A stretch of 64,000 nt of DNA from Vulcanimicrobiota bacterium (GCA_003168375.1 PMSI01000002.1:248001-312000), one strand, 5' to 3'; positions 1 to 8,762 are shown, numbered from the stretch's first letter. Notes: generated by a model from the sequence alone, not told the origin. Translations and numbers: made by a program.

Positions 1-72
1 GTTTCGCCGGGCACGATCGAGCGCATCGAGGCAGGCAAAGCAAGGCGCGTGATCGATCGGAGGACGCTATGA
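1..72 (+). CDS. C-terminal end of an upstream protein (partial)
   Basis: The frame starting at base 1 is open and ends at TGA 70-72, encoding 23 residues that finish IDRRTL. The stop overlaps the ATG at 69 of the next gene (ATGA), the overlap style used throughout this window. It is therefore probably the tail of the preceding gene of the acyl-CoA operon. Too little remains to name the product. Confidence 0.55.
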   Translation, partial: VSPGTIERIEAGKARRVIDRRTL

Positions 73-839
73 GCGACGAGATCGGCCACGACGATATCGT
101 CGTGACCGAAAGACCGCACGAGCACGTTGCGCTCGTGCGGCTGAACCGACCCAAAGTGCTCAACGCGCTCTCCAACGCGCTCGCGGCGAAGCTCGCCGCG
201 ACGCTGGAGGCGCTGGATGCCGACGGCGTGACGCGCGCGGTCGTGCTCACCGGCGACGAGCGCGCCTTCGCGGCCGGCGCCGACATCGCGGAGTTCGCCG
301 CCGAAGGGCCGCGGCTCGAAGAGTGGGACCGCCTCTGGGCGACCGGGCTCCCGACGATCGCCGCGGTGCGCGGGCTCGCGCTGGGCGGCGGCCTCGAATT
401 GGCGATGTCGTGCGACCTGATGATCGTCGCCGACGACGCGCGGCTCGGCCAGCCGGAGATCAACCTCGGCGTGATCCCGGGCGCCGGCGGGACGCAGCGC
501 CTGACGCGTGCGGTCGGCAAGACGCTCGCAACCGAGATGATCCTGCTCGGCCGGGAGATCAGCGGACGTGAAGCCGAGCAGCACGGGCTCGCGAACCGTT
601 CGGTCCCCGCGGAGCGCGTGCTCCCGGTCGCGCTCGAACTCGCGAAGCGGCTCGCGCAGCAAGCGCCAAACGCCGTGCGCGCCGCGAAGCGCGCGATTGC
701 GCAGGCATTCGAGCAGTCCCTGCACGCCTCGCTGCTCGACGAGCGCCAAGCGTTCTACTCGCTGTTGCAGACCGAGGACGCGCGCGAGGGGGTCGCCGCG
801 TTCCTCGACAAACGCAAGCCCGTATGGCAGGGACGATGA
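69..839 (+). CDS. Enoyl-CoA hydratase (crotonase family)
   Basis: A 256-residue crotonase, the usual size, predicted to hydrate trans-2-enoyl-CoA in cytoplasmic fatty-acid or aromatic acyl-CoA breakdown. Both catalytic glutamates of true hydratases are present: E110 in GGGLELAMSCD and E130 in GQPEINLGVIPGAGGTQRL. The oxyanion-hole glycines GGG (about 107-109) and the AAGADI loop near 68-73 are also there. GGAGG lies 6-7 nt before the ATG, which overlaps the upstream stop. The next gene overlaps its stop by 4 bp, so the products are probably made together. The acyl chain it prefers cannot be read from sequence. Confidence 0.93.
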   Translation: MSDEIGHDDIVVTERPHEHVALVRLNRPKVLNALSNALAAKLAATLEALDADGVTRAVVLTGDERAFAAGADIAEFAAEGPRLEEWDRLWATGLPTIAAVRGLALGGGLELAMSCDLMIVADDARLGQPEINLGVIPGAGGTQRLTRAVGKTLATEMILLGREISGREAEQHGLANRSVPAERVLPVALELAKRLAQQAPNAVRAAKRAIAQAFEQSLHASLLDERQAFYSLLQTEDAREGVAAFLDKRKPVWQGR

Positions 840-1630
840 GCGCACCGCCGGTCGACCACCGCGTCGCTACTGAGAACGGGGTGGCGACGATTACGCTGGC
901 GCGGCCGCAGGCGTACAACGCGCTCACCGCGGACTTGCTGGATTCGCTATCGCTTACGCTGCGCGGGCTCGAGCGCGACGCATCGGTGCGCGCGATCGTG
1001 CTGACCGGCGAAGGGAAGGCGTTCTGTTCCGGACAGGCGCTCGACGATCCGCGCACACTGCCGCCGGGCGGCCCGATCGACCTCGGCGCGACCGTCGAGA
1101 AGCGCTACGGCCCGCTGCTGCTGAAGCTGCTGACGATCGAGAAGCCGATGATCGCCGCGGTGAACGGCGTCGCGGCGGGCGCCGGGATGGGGATCGCCTG
1201 CGCGTGCGACTTCCGCATCGTCGCCGAGAGCGCGTCGTTCACGACCGCGTTCGTCAAGATCGGCCTCGTCCCGGACAGCGCGCTCTCGTTCACGCTGCCG
1301 CGCATCGTCGGCTACGCGAAAGCGCTCGAACTGTGCATGCTCTCCGAGAAGATCGACGCCGTGCGCGCCGACGCGCTCGGGCTGTGCACGCTGGTCGTGC
1401 CGCTCGAGCGCTGCGTCGAGGAGGCGCAAGCGCTGGGTGCGCGGCTGGCAAAGGGCCCGCGCGCGATCGGCCTCATCAAGCGTGAGCTGGTGCGCAACGG
1501 GCTCGGCGACGTGCAGGCGGCGCTCGCGTACGAGGCGCACCTGCAGAGCGTCGCCGGCGAGACCGCCGACTTCGCCGAAGGCATCGTGGCGTTCGCGAAC
1601 AAGCGCGCGCCGAACTTCCGCGGCGCGTGA
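836..1630 (+). CDS. PaaG-like enoyl-CoA isomerase/hydratase
   Basis: A second crotonase of 264 residues. The start at 836 gives an ATGA overlap with the previous stop; the in-frame ATG at 824 would add four residues. Unlike its neighbour it lacks both hydratase glutamates (AGAGMGIACACD replaces GGGxEL). It carries VKIGLVPDS instead, the motif whose Asp is catalytic in PaaG-type isomerases of phenylacetyl-CoA degradation. That points to an isomerase acting on unsaturated or epoxidised ring acyl-CoA, next to a true hydratase. No paa oxygenase genes are visible here, so the pathway is inferred from the motif alone. Confidence 0.85.
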   Translation: MSAPPVDHRVATENGVATITLARPQAYNALTADLLDSLSLTLRGLERDASVRAIVLTGEGKAFCSGQALDDPRTLPPGGPIDLGATVEKRYGPLLLKLLTIEKPMIAAVNGVAAGAGMGIACACDFRIVAESASFTTAFVKIGLVPDSALSFTLPRIVGYAKALELCMLSEKIDAVRADALGLCTLVVPLERCVEEAQALGARLAKGPRAIGLIKRELVRNGLGDVQAALAYEAHLQSVAGETADFAEGIVAFANKRAPNFRGA

Positions 1631-2094
1631 GCTACGCGATCCGGCGGGCGGCGCCGGAGGACGCGGCGCTCCTCGCCGAGCACCGTGCGCGCGTGTGGCG
1701 CGAGGTCGGCGGCTGGGACGATGAGACGATGGCGCTGCAAATCCCGATCTGGGCCGCCTGGTTTTACGACGCCGTCGCCGACGGACGGTACCGCTCGTGG
1801 ATCGCCGAAAAGGACGGTGAAGCGATCGCGAGCGGATCGCTGCTCGTGTACGCGGCGATCCCGCGGCCGGGCTCGGAATCGGACCGGGAGGGCCGCGTGC
1901 AGTCGGTCTACGTCGTCCCCGACGCCCGCCGGCGCGGGATCGCGCGGGCATTGATGGACGAGATCATCGCCCACGCGCGCAGCATCCCGCTGATTCGGCT
2001 CGTGCTTCACCCGTCGGACGACGCCCGGCCGCTCTACGCCGTGCTCGGCTTCAGCGCGCTCGACGAGATGGGGCTGCGCTTGGGCGACGGCTAG
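1627..2094 (+). CDS. GNAT family N-acetyltransferase
   Basis: A 155-residue single-domain GNAT starting at a GTG that overlaps the preceding stop (GTGA). The acetyl-CoA binding motif A is clear: VQSVYVVPDARRRGIARAL, with the R/G-x-x-G/A loop at RRRGIA (about residues 104-109), followed by a C-terminal LYAVLGF strand-helix. The substrate is unknown. Translational coupling to two acyl-CoA enzymes suggests a role in the same operon, but GNATs are often bystanders. Its 3' end meets the convergent diguanylate cyclase gene with only 5 bp between stops and no visible terminator. Confidence 0.88.
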   Translation: MSYAIRRAAPEDAALLAEHRARVWREVGGWDDETMALQIPIWAAWFYDAVADGRYRSWIAEKDGEAIASGSLLVYAAIPRPGSESDREGRVQSVYVVPDARRRGIARALMDEIIAHARSIPLIRLVLHPSDDARPLYAVLGFSALDEMGLRLGDG

Positions 2095-2099
2095 GCGCG

Positions 2100-4322
2100 T
2101 CAGGCCGCGAGAGGGCGATCCGACCGCAGGATCTGCTCGAAGCGCTCAGCGGAGACGGGTTTGGAGAAGAGGTAACCCTGTCCGCAGTCGCAGTGCAGCC
2201 GGGCGAGCGCGGCGAGCTGCTCCTTCGTTTCGATGCCTTCCGCGACGACCCGCGCGCCCAGACTATGCGCCGCGGTGATCACCGCCGCTGCGATCGCGCG
2301 GTCGACGGGGTTTTGGACGATCTCGGTCACGAAGCACATATCGAGCTTCAGCGTGTCGACGATATACGATCGGAGCGACGCGAGCGAGTTGTAGCCGGTT
2401 CCGAAGTCGTCAACCGCGATGCGGACGCCGATCGCGCGCAGTTCTTTCACGACTTCGGCGTTGCGTTCGATGTTCGCGCACATGCTCGTCTCGGTGAGTT
2501 CGAGTTCGAGCAGCTCCGGAGCGAGGCCGGACTCACGGAGCGCCCCTTGGACGGCGCGGACGAAGTGCGGATCGGCGATCTGCTTCCCCGATACGTTGAC
2601 GCTTACCTGAAGTTTCCGCCCGGCGCAATTCCACGCGGCGTTTTGCATGCATGCCGTTCGCAAGACCCACGCGCCGATCGGGACGATGAGCCCGGATTCC
2701 TCGGCGTACGGGATGAAGTCGTTCGGTTGAACGACCGTCCCGTCGGTCTGCGGCCAGCGGATCAGCGCTTCGCTCCCCCTCAACGCCCCGTTGAGCTCGT
2801 AGATCGGCTGATAGACGAGCGTAAAGGCCTCATCGTGAAGCCCGTTGCGGAGCTGCTCTTCGAGGTGCATTCGGTTCTCGGCTTCGTCGTGCATCTCCGG
2901 GGTGAAGAAGCGAGAGGTCGCGCGTCCGTCGCGCTTCGCTCGATACATCGCGGTATCCGCGTTGCGGATCAGCGTTTCGGCGTCGGCGCCGTCCTGCGGG
3001 AACACGGCGATCCCGATGCTGCATGTCGCGACGACCTCTCGCTCCGTCAGCCGAATCGGCTCGGCCGTCACGCGTTCGAGGTTCTTGGCGATCGCCGCAA
3101 CATCGTCGACGTCGCCGATTTCGGTCAGCACCGCGATGAACTCGTCGCCGCCCATGCGCGCGATGCAATCGACCTGACGCGTGTTCGAGCGAAGGCGTTC
3201 GGCCATCTCTTTGAGGAGGAGGTCCCCCACGGAGTGCCCCATCGTGTCGTTCACGTTCTTGAACTCGTCGACGTCGATGTAGAGAACGGCCGCCATGAGC
3301 CCCTGCTCGCGAGCTCGTTCGATCGCCTCTTTGAGGCGTTTGTGCAGCAGCATCCGGTTCGGTAGGCCCGTCAGGCGGTCGTGCAGCGCGCCGTACTCGA
3401 GCTGCCCCTGAGCTCGCGCCAGGGTCTCTTCGCTCCGGCGCGATCGTGCCAGGGCCTGGTTTCGTTCGGTCATGTCCTGAACCGTCACGACGTACACCTT
3501 CGCCCCGTCACGCTCGGCCGTGACGATGGACAGGTGCGCGTCGAGCGACGATCCGTCCGCCTTGCGATGCGACGAATCAGACGCACCTTTGCCGGAGAGT
3601 TCCAAGGCGCGGATCTCGTTGGTGAGCTCGGCGACGTGCTCCGGCGCGCGAAGGTCGTACGGGGTCATTGCGAGCCATTGTTCGCGTGTAAAGCCGTAGA
3701 CGTCGATGGCGGTCTGATTCACGTCGACGTAACGCAGGGTCGCCGCATCGACGAGCATCATGGGGTTCGGATTGTGCTCGAAGACGTGGCGGAGTCGCGC
3801 GACGAGCGACTCCGCCAGCTTGGCCCGGCCCTCGGTGCGGCACGACATCGCGAGAATCGCGGCGAAGCTGCGGATGAACTTGTGATCGGACGGCGCGAAG
3901 CCCGCCGGCGCCGCCGTCGTTGCCGTCAGAACGCCGTAGGTCCTCGTTCCGTGCCGGACTGCAACGGCAAGATCCGTACGCGTCTGGGGCTCGAGGCCCG
4001 CGCGGCGTTCGTGCACGCGCGAACCAGCGTCAGTAAGCGTTTCGGAGAGCTGAGGGTCGCCGGCGGCCAGCGGCCGTGCCGACGTTCGGCCGCTCGCGTG
4101 GTCACGAAGGGTCAGCGTCCCGCTCTTCTCCGAAAAGTCATAGTACGCGGCGAGGTCGCAGCGCAGTTCGCGCCGCAGGTGCCTGAGGGCACGCGGCGCC
4201 GATTCCGCAAACGGGACGCCGTGCAAACCGGCCGCGGCCGCCTGCAGCAACGCACTCGTCTGCTGAATGTCGAAGCCGTGCAGGTCGATGCTGCCGAGCA
4301 GCGGCTCGCAAACGGGGCTCAT
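2100..4322 (-). CDS. GAF-PAS-GGDEF-EAL cyclic di-GMP turnover protein
   Basis: A 740-residue cytosolic signalling protein; no membrane segment is seen. Domains in order: GAF-like (about 25-165), PAS (175-290), GGDEF (310-475), EAL (490-735). The cyclase site GGDEF is at 391-395. An inhibitory RxxD site (RQVD, 382-385) lies five residues upstream. The phosphodiesterase domain keeps EAL (518-520), ELTET, DDFGTGY, LKLD and AEGIET, so both activities look intact. The ATG at 4322 was chosen because the region upstream, although open in frame, is a non-coding leader shared with the neighbouring c-di-GMP gene. There is no Shine-Dalgarno sequence in the short gap before the start. Confidence 0.93.
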   Translation of the reverse strand: MSPVCEPLLGSIDLHGFDIQQTSALLQAAAAGLHGVPFAESAPRALRHLRRELRCDLAAYYDFSEKSGTLTLRDHASGRTSARPLAAGDPQLSETLTDAGSRVHERRAGLEPQTRTDLAVAVRHGTRTYGVLTATTAAPAGFAPSDHKFIRSFAAILAMSCRTEGRAKLAESLVARLRHVFEHNPNPMMLVDAATLRYVDVNQTAIDVYGFTREQWLAMTPYDLRAPEHVAELTNEIRALELSGKGASDSSHRKADGSSLDAHLSIVTAERDGAKVYVVTVQDMTERNQALARSRRSEETLARAQGQLEYGALHDRLTGLPNRMLLHKRLKEAIERAREQGLMAAVLYIDVDEFKNVNDTMGHSVGDLLLKEMAERLRSNTRQVDCIARMGGDEFIAVLTEIGDVDDVAAIAKNLERVTAEPIRLTEREVVATCSIGIAVFPQDGADAETLIRNADTAMYRAKRDGRATSRFFTPEMHDEAENRMHLEEQLRNGLHDEAFTLVYQPIYELNGALRGSEALIRWPQTDGTVVQPNDFIPYAEESGLIVPIGAWVLRTACMQNAAWNCAGRKLQVSVNVSGKQIADPHFVRAVQGALRESGLAPELLELELTETSMCANIERNAEVVKELRAIGVRIAVDDFGTGYNSLASLRSYIVDTLKLDMCFVTEIVQNPVDRAIAAAVITAAHSLGARVVAEGIETKEQLAALARLHCDCGQGYLFSKPVSAERFEQILRSDRPLAA

Positions 4323-4331
4323 GCCGTGAGC

Positions 4332-4410
4332 GTACGGCGCGGCGGTAACGCGGCGTGGTCGGGCGCGGACCCGGCCAGGCGTTACTGGACGGTATCCGCC
4401 GAGCGCCCGC
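4332..4410 (-). promoter_or_regulatory. Conserved leader element, copy 1
   Basis: The plus-strand 19-mer GTACGGCGCGGCGGTAACG (4332-4350) recurs exactly upstream of the next c-di-GMP gene. After 30 nt come GTTAC, five bases and GGTATCCGCC (4381-4400), again shared with identical 5-nt spacing. Read on the coding (minus) strand, GUAAC can pair with GUUAC and GGCG with CGCC. That gives a helix with an ~11-nt one-sided bulge containing GAUACC. It ends 9 nt before the start codon at 4322. Function is unknown; a cis-regulatory RNA or a protein operator are both possible. It does not match the GEMM c-di-GMP riboswitch consensus. Confidence 0.6.
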
Positions 4411-4423
4411 CGGCCGGCCCGGT

Positions 4424-6892
4424 CTATGACGCCAACTCCAGTGGTCGCGCAGCGTCTTCGCGCCCCGGCGCTGACCAAGGTGCCGTGCGCATCCAGCGCT
4501 CGAAATCGGCCGCGGGCAGCGGACGGCTGATGAAAGAGCCCTGCGAGCCGTCACAGCCCAGTTCGGATACCGTGTCCCAAGCGTCGACGGTCTCCACGCC
4601 TCCCGCGACGACGCGCAAACCGAGGTTGTGCCCGAGCTCGCTGATCAGGCGCACGATCTCCGTATCCTTCGGGTTGTGCGCCATGCCCCGGACCAAGCTC
4701 TTGTCGATCTTGATCTCGCTGACCGGGAGCTGCCGCAGATAGCCGAGGCGCGAATACCCGGTCCCGAAACCGTCGACCGACAAGGCCACGCCGAGCGCAG
4801 CAAGCCGCGCAAACACCGTCCCGGTCCGTTCGCTCTCACCGATGGCGACCGCTTCCGGCACCTCGAGCGTAAGCCGTTCAGCCGGGATCGCGAAGCGCTC
4901 GAGCATCGCGGCAACAGTGTCCGGAAGCGATGGTTCCTGCAGTGCCCGCATCGAGATGTTCACCGCCACGCCGAGCGGCATCCCGGCATCATCCCACGAC
5001 CGCGCCTGGCGCAGCGCTTCCTCGAGCACCCAATCCGTGAGCGGAACGATCACGCCGGTCTCTTCGGCGAGCGGGATGAAGTGATCGGGCGGAAGCTGGC
5101 CAAGCGTGGGGTGCAACCAACGCACGAGCGCTTCCACGTGTTCGAACCGGCCGGACCGCACGTCGACCTTCGGCTGGTAGTGCAACTCCAACTGGCCTTG
5201 CGCGATCGCCGTTCGCAAATCGGCTTCTAACGAGAGCCGCCCGGCCACGTGACGGTCCAGCGACGCGTCGTAGAGCGCAAAACCGCCGCCAGTGCGCTTG
5301 GCCGCATACATGGCAACGTCCGCCTTCCTGAGCAGCGTCGCCGGGTCGCGACCGTGCTGCGGCGACACAGCTAGCCCGATGCTGCCTGCGACGTCGAGGG
5401 GACGGCCGTTGACGACGCAAGGCGACAGCGACGCCAAGATTCGTCGCGCGATCTCCGCTGCCTCGATCTCGTTCGTGTCCGGCAGCAGCACCGCGAACTC
5501 GTCGCCGCCGATGCGCGCGACGAGGTCACCCTCGCGCAGCACGCCGCTGAGCCGCGTCGCGACGTGCTGCAGCAACGTGTCACCCGCATCGTGACCGAGC
5601 GTGTCGTTGACGTCTTTGAATCGATCGAGATCGATCAGCGCGACCGCGACGGGCTCGCCGGTGCGGCCCGCGGCCTCCGTTACGGCTACCAGGCGTTCGT
5701 TCAGGAAGGCGCGATTCGGCAGGCCGGTGAGCGCGTCGTGAAGCGCTTGATGCTTCAACGCGATCTCGGCGTGGCGGCGCTGCGTGATGTCCGTAGCGAC
5801 CGCGACGACGCTGTCGACGTGGCCGCCGACGCGTACCGGCGTCCAGTGCGTCTCGAGAACGACGCCGTCCAGAGTGCTCTGCGCAGTGTACTCCTCCCCG
5901 GCCAGCGCGCGCCGCGCCTGTTCGATAAGCGCCGGCGTATCGCTGTACACGGTGAAGAACGAGCGCCCGACCGACGGCTGGGCGCGATGGCGAAGCGCGG
6001 CGATTTCGCGTCCCTCGGCGATCGTGATGATGCCGGCCGCGTCGAACGCGAGCAGCACGACCGGCGCGTTCGAGACGACCATCCGGAGACGTCGCTGGCT
6101 CTGGCCTAGTGCGGCCTCCTGCGCGGCGAAGCGTCGATCGATGAATGCCAGCACGACGGCGAAGCCGCTCACGAGCAGCGTGATCAGCGCCATCGCGGCA
6201 CCGCCCATCGCGCCCCCGCCGAGTACCAACCCGGTGTTGGGCACGTTCGCGGCAGGGACGAACGTCGCGGCTGCCATCCCCGTGTAGTGCATACCGGCGA
6301 TCGCAAAGCCGATAACGACTGCGGCGCTAATCCGATGCCACCCGAAACGTCTGCTCGACACCGCGCGAAGATGGAAGCTCAGGCGCAGCGCCGCGAACGA
6401 AAAGACGACGGCGACGACCCCCGAAAGCGCGATGATCCGCACGTCCCACAGCGCGGTCGCCGGCATGCGCATGGCGACCATGCCGATGTAGTGCATGCTC
6501 CCGATCCCGCCACCCATCACCACAGCACCGGCGAGCGACGAGCGCCAGGTGATTCGCCGTCGCGAAATGGTGAACAGCGCGACACCGCCGGCGACGATGG
6601 CGACCAACAGTGAGAGCGCGACGATGGGGATGTCGTAGCTCACGTCGACCGGCAGCCGAAACGCCAGCATCCCGGTGAAGTGCATCGCCCACACGGCACT
6701 GCCGAACGCGATCGCGCCGCCGAGCAGCCACAGATAGCGGCTCTTGCCCTGATGTTCCGCGACGCGCTCGCTGAGCGTCAGCCCCACGTACGCGCCGATG
6801 ATCGCGATCACCACGGACAGCGCGACGAGCCGGAGATCGTACCCGCTCGCCAGCGGTGCACCCATGGTCATCGTCATGCCTGGTCCGTTCAT
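4424..6892 (-). CDS. MHYT-PAS-GGDEF-EAL membrane protein with degenerate EAL domain
   Basis: An 822-residue inner-membrane protein. The N-terminal MHYT sensor (about 15-250) has seven hydrophobic segments with the three signature repeats MHFTGM (70), MHYIGM (133) and MHYTGM (201), thought to bind a metal and sense a diatomic gas or light. A PAS follows (265-375), then GGDEF at 462-466 with an RxxD I-site (REGD 453-456). The EAL domain (about 555-800) keeps EAL 587-589. However, DDFGTG is DGFGTG (G708) and the AEGVE motif is AGGVE (G764), so hydrolysis is probably lost. The ATG at 6892 follows the second copy of the shared leader. It lies upstream of the GAF-PAS-GGDEF-EAL gene. Confidence 0.93.
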   Translation of the reverse strand: MNGPGMTMTMGAPLASGYDLRLVALSVVIAIIGAYVGLTLSERVAEHQGKSRYLWLLGGAIAFGSAVWAMHFTGMLAFRLPVDVSYDIPIVALSLLVAIVAGGVALFTISRRRITWRSSLAGAVVMGGGIGSMHYIGMVAMRMPATALWDVRIIALSGVVAVVFSFAALRLSFHLRAVSSRRFGWHRISAAVVIGFAIAGMHYTGMAAATFVPAANVPNTGLVLGGGAMGGAAMALITLLVSGFAVVLAFIDRRFAAQEAALGQSQRRLRMVVSNAPVVLLAFDAAGIITIAEGREIAALRHRAQPSVGRSFFTVYSDTPALIEQARRALAGEEYTAQSTLDGVVLETHWTPVRVGGHVDSVVAVATDITQRRHAEIALKHQALHDALTGLPNRAFLNERLVAVTEAAGRTGEPVAVALIDLDRFKDVNDTLGHDAGDTLLQHVATRLSGVLREGDLVARIGGDEFAVLLPDTNEIEAAEIARRILASLSPCVVNGRPLDVAGSIGLAVSPQHGRDPATLLRKADVAMYAAKRTGGGFALYDASLDRHVAGRLSLEADLRTAIAQGQLELHYQPKVDVRSGRFEHVEALVRWLHPTLGQLPPDHFIPLAEETGVIVPLTDWVLEEALRQARSWDDAGMPLGVAVNISMRALQEPSLPDTVAAMLERFAIPAERLTLEVPEAVAIGESERTGTVFARLAALGVALSVDGFGTGYSRLGYLRQLPVSEIKIDKSLVRGMAHNPKDTEIVRLISELGHNLGLRVVAGGVETVDAWDTVSELGCDGSQGSFISRPLPAADFERWMRTAPWSAPGREDAARPLELAS

Positions 6893-6904
6893 CGTGAACC
6901 GACG

Positions 6905-6985
6905 GTACGGCGCGGCGGTAACGCCGCGCGGTCCGCCGCTGCGCCGCTGCTGGTTACCGTGCGGTATCCGCCGCCGAACGCCCGC
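6905..6985 (-). promoter_or_regulatory. Conserved leader element, copy 2
   Basis: It shares with copy 1 the exact 19-mer GTACGGCGCGGCGGTAACG (6905-6923) and, after 29 nt, GTTAC, five bases and GGTATCCGCC (6953-6972), followed by CGCCCGC (6979-6985). The bases between these blocks differ from copy 1 while the pairing GUAAC/GUUAC and GGCG/CGCC is kept. It ends 12 nt before the MHYT gene start at 6892. This copy lies between divergent genes (panE starts at 7044), so it could also affect the plus strand, but copy 1 has no such neighbour. Confidence 0.6.
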
Positions 6986-7043
6986 TTGCCAAGCCGGTCG
7001 ACGAGGGAGCGTGCAACGCGGACGCCGCACGAGAGCAGGACGC

Positions 7044-7946
7044 ATGAAGGTAGGAATCGTCGGCGCGGGTGCGATCGGTTTGACGCTCGGCGCGGGGCTC
7101 GCAAGCGTGCACGACGTCGTCGTCCTCGCGCGCCGCACCGCGGTCGCCGGCCTGCTCGAACGCGACGGCATCGCACTGGTCGGTGACCGGGCGACGCGCT
7201 ACGTCCCGGTGCGCGCAACCACCGATCGGCGAGCGTTCGCCGACCGCGACGCCGTCATCGTCGCGGTGAAGTCGTACTCCACCGCGGACGCGCTCGCGCC
7301 ACTGCGCGACGTGTTGCCGCGGCACGCGCTTGTCGCGTCGGTGCAGAACGGGATCGGCAACGCCGAGATCGCGCGCATTGCCATGCCGGACGCGCGCGTC
7401 GTCGCCGGCTCGACGACGCAGGGCGCGATCGGGCTCGGCGACGGACGCGTCCGGCCCGTCAACCGCGGCACGACGGTCTTCGCGCGCTCGGACGGCGCCG
7501 CCCCGACGAGCGACGATCTCGCGGCGGCCTTCGCAGCGGCCGGGCTGGACGCGCGCGTCGCCGGCGACGTGGAGGCGCTGCTCTGGGGCAAGCTCATCGT
7601 GAACGCCGCGATCAACCCCATCTGCGCGCTGACCGGGCGGACCAACGGCGACGCGGTCACCGATCCGGAGCTGACGCCGCTCGCGCGCGCACTCGCCGCC
7701 GAGGCAGCGCAGGTCGCCCGCTCGGAGGGGGTCGAGCCCGGCGATGCGTGGGAAGCGGTCGAAGCGGCGGCGACGGCGACAGCGGCGAATCGGAACTCGA
7801 TGCTCCAAGACCTCGACGCCGGGCGCCCGACCGAGATCGACGCGATCAGCGGTGCGATCGTGCGCCGCGCCCGCACCCACGGAATCGCTGTCCCGCTCAC
7901 CGAGACCGTGCTGCGCTTGGTCCGCGCGCGGGAACGCCGGCCGTGA
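7044..7946 (+). CDS. panE: 2-dehydropantoate 2-reductase (ketopantoate reductase)
   Basis: A 300-residue NADPH-dependent enzyme reducing 2-dehydropantoate to pantoate in coenzyme A biosynthesis. The N-terminal Rossmann motif GAGAIG is at residues 7-12. The C-terminal ApbA/PanE helical domain includes WGKLIVNAAINPICALTGRTNG, which holds the catalytic lysine and substrate asparagine region. The ATG at 7044 follows AGCAGGA; an upstream in-frame ATG would run through the regulatory region. Its stop overlaps the GTG of panB (GTGA), so two successive steps of pantoate synthesis are coupled. panC and panD are not in this window. Confidence 0.94.
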   Translation: MKVGIVGAGAIGLTLGAGLASVHDVVVLARRTAVAGLLERDGIALVGDRATRYVPVRATTDRRAFADRDAVIVAVKSYSTADALAPLRDVLPRHALVASVQNGIGNAEIARIAMPDARVVAGSTTQGAIGLGDGRVRPVNRGTTVFARSDGAAPTSDDLAAAFAAAGLDARVAGDVEALLWGKLIVNAAINPICALTGRTNGDAVTDPELTPLARALAAEAAQVARSEGVEPGDAWEAVEAAATATAANRNSMLQDLDAGRPTEIDAISGAIVRRARTHGIAVPLTETVLRLVRARERRP

Positions 7947-8749
7947 GCCGCCGGATCACCGCGGCCGAAATCACCTCTCGCAAGGGCGCCGCGTTCCCCG
8001 TCGTGACCGCCTACGACGCGCCCTTCGCGCGCTGCGCCCAAGCGGCGGGGATCGACGTGATCCTGGTCGGCGACTCGCTGGGGATGGTCGTCCTCGGCTA
8101 CGAGTCAACCACCGCCGTCGAGCTCGCCGACATGGTGCGCCACGGCGCGGCGGCCGCACGCGGGGCGCAGAGCGCGCACGTCATCGTGGACTTGCCGTTC
8201 GCGACCTACGAAGCGTCGGACGAGCTCGCGATCGCGAGCTCCGGCGAGCTCGTGAAGCGCGGCGGCGCCTCGTCCGTCAAGCTCGAAGGCGGCACGAGCG
8301 CCGCCTCCCGCATCCGCGCCATCGTCGGCGCCGGAATCCCGGTCTGCGCCCACCTCGGCGTCCTCCCGCAGACCGCCTCGCTCGGCAGCGGCTTCCGCCT
8401 GAGGCGCGAGCGCGACCGGCTGCTGCGCGACGCCGATGCGGTCGCCGAGGCCGGCGCGTTCGCCGTCGTCCTCGAGATGGTCGAGGACGGCATCGCGGCC
8501 GAGATCACGCGGCGCATCGCCATTCCGACGATCGGGATCGGGAGCGGTCCGCACTGCGACGGGCAGGTGCTGGTGCTGCACGACGTGCTCGGCCTCTACC
8601 CCGACTCGCCCCCGTTCGCGAAGCAGTACGCGACGCTCGGTGCCGCCGCCACGGAGGCGCTGAGCGCCTATGCCGCCGACGTGCGCTCCCGCGCCTTCCC
8701 GGCCGCCCGTCAGACCGCCGCCCACGAAGGAAACGGTTACCGGCCTTAG
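7943..8749 (+). CDS. panB: 3-methyl-2-oxobutanoate hydroxymethyltransferase
   Basis: 268 residues, the family's normal length (about 264). It transfers a hydroxymethyl group from 5,10-methylene-THF to 2-oxoisovalerate, giving ketopantoate. Family motifs are present in order: RKGAAFPVVTAYDAP at the N terminus, DVILVGDSLGMVVLGY (metal-binding Asp), VKLEGG (substrate Lys/Glu), GIPVCAHLGVLPQ and PTIGIGSG. The start is the GTG at 7943, overlapping the panE stop. The product of PanB is the substrate of PanE. Confidence 0.95.
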   Translation: MSRRITAAEITSRKGAAFPVVTAYDAPFARCAQAAGIDVILVGDSLGMVVLGYESTTAVELADMVRHGAAAARGAQSAHVIVDLPFATYEASDELAIASSGELVKRGGASSVKLEGGTSAASRIRAIVGAGIPVCAHLGVLPQTASLGSGFRLRRERDRLLRDADAVAEAGAFAVVLEMVEDGIAAEITRRIAIPTIGIGSGPHCDGQVLVLHDVLGLYPDSPPFAKQYATLGAAATEALSAYAADVRSRAFPAARQTAAHEGNGYRP

Positions 8750-8762
8750 CTAAGGAGCGGGC

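Noticed and set aside
2193-3365. 390-codon plus-strand frame within the GGDEF-EAL gene
   Set aside because: Mirror of the minus-strand coding sequence; composition is unlike a protein and no start signal exists.
4332-4410. Shared c-di-GMP gene leader as a GEMM-I riboswitch
   Set aside because: None of the GEMM-I core motifs (CAGGGCAAACC, GCAAAGCC) or its tetraloop-receptor is present; the pairing scheme is different.
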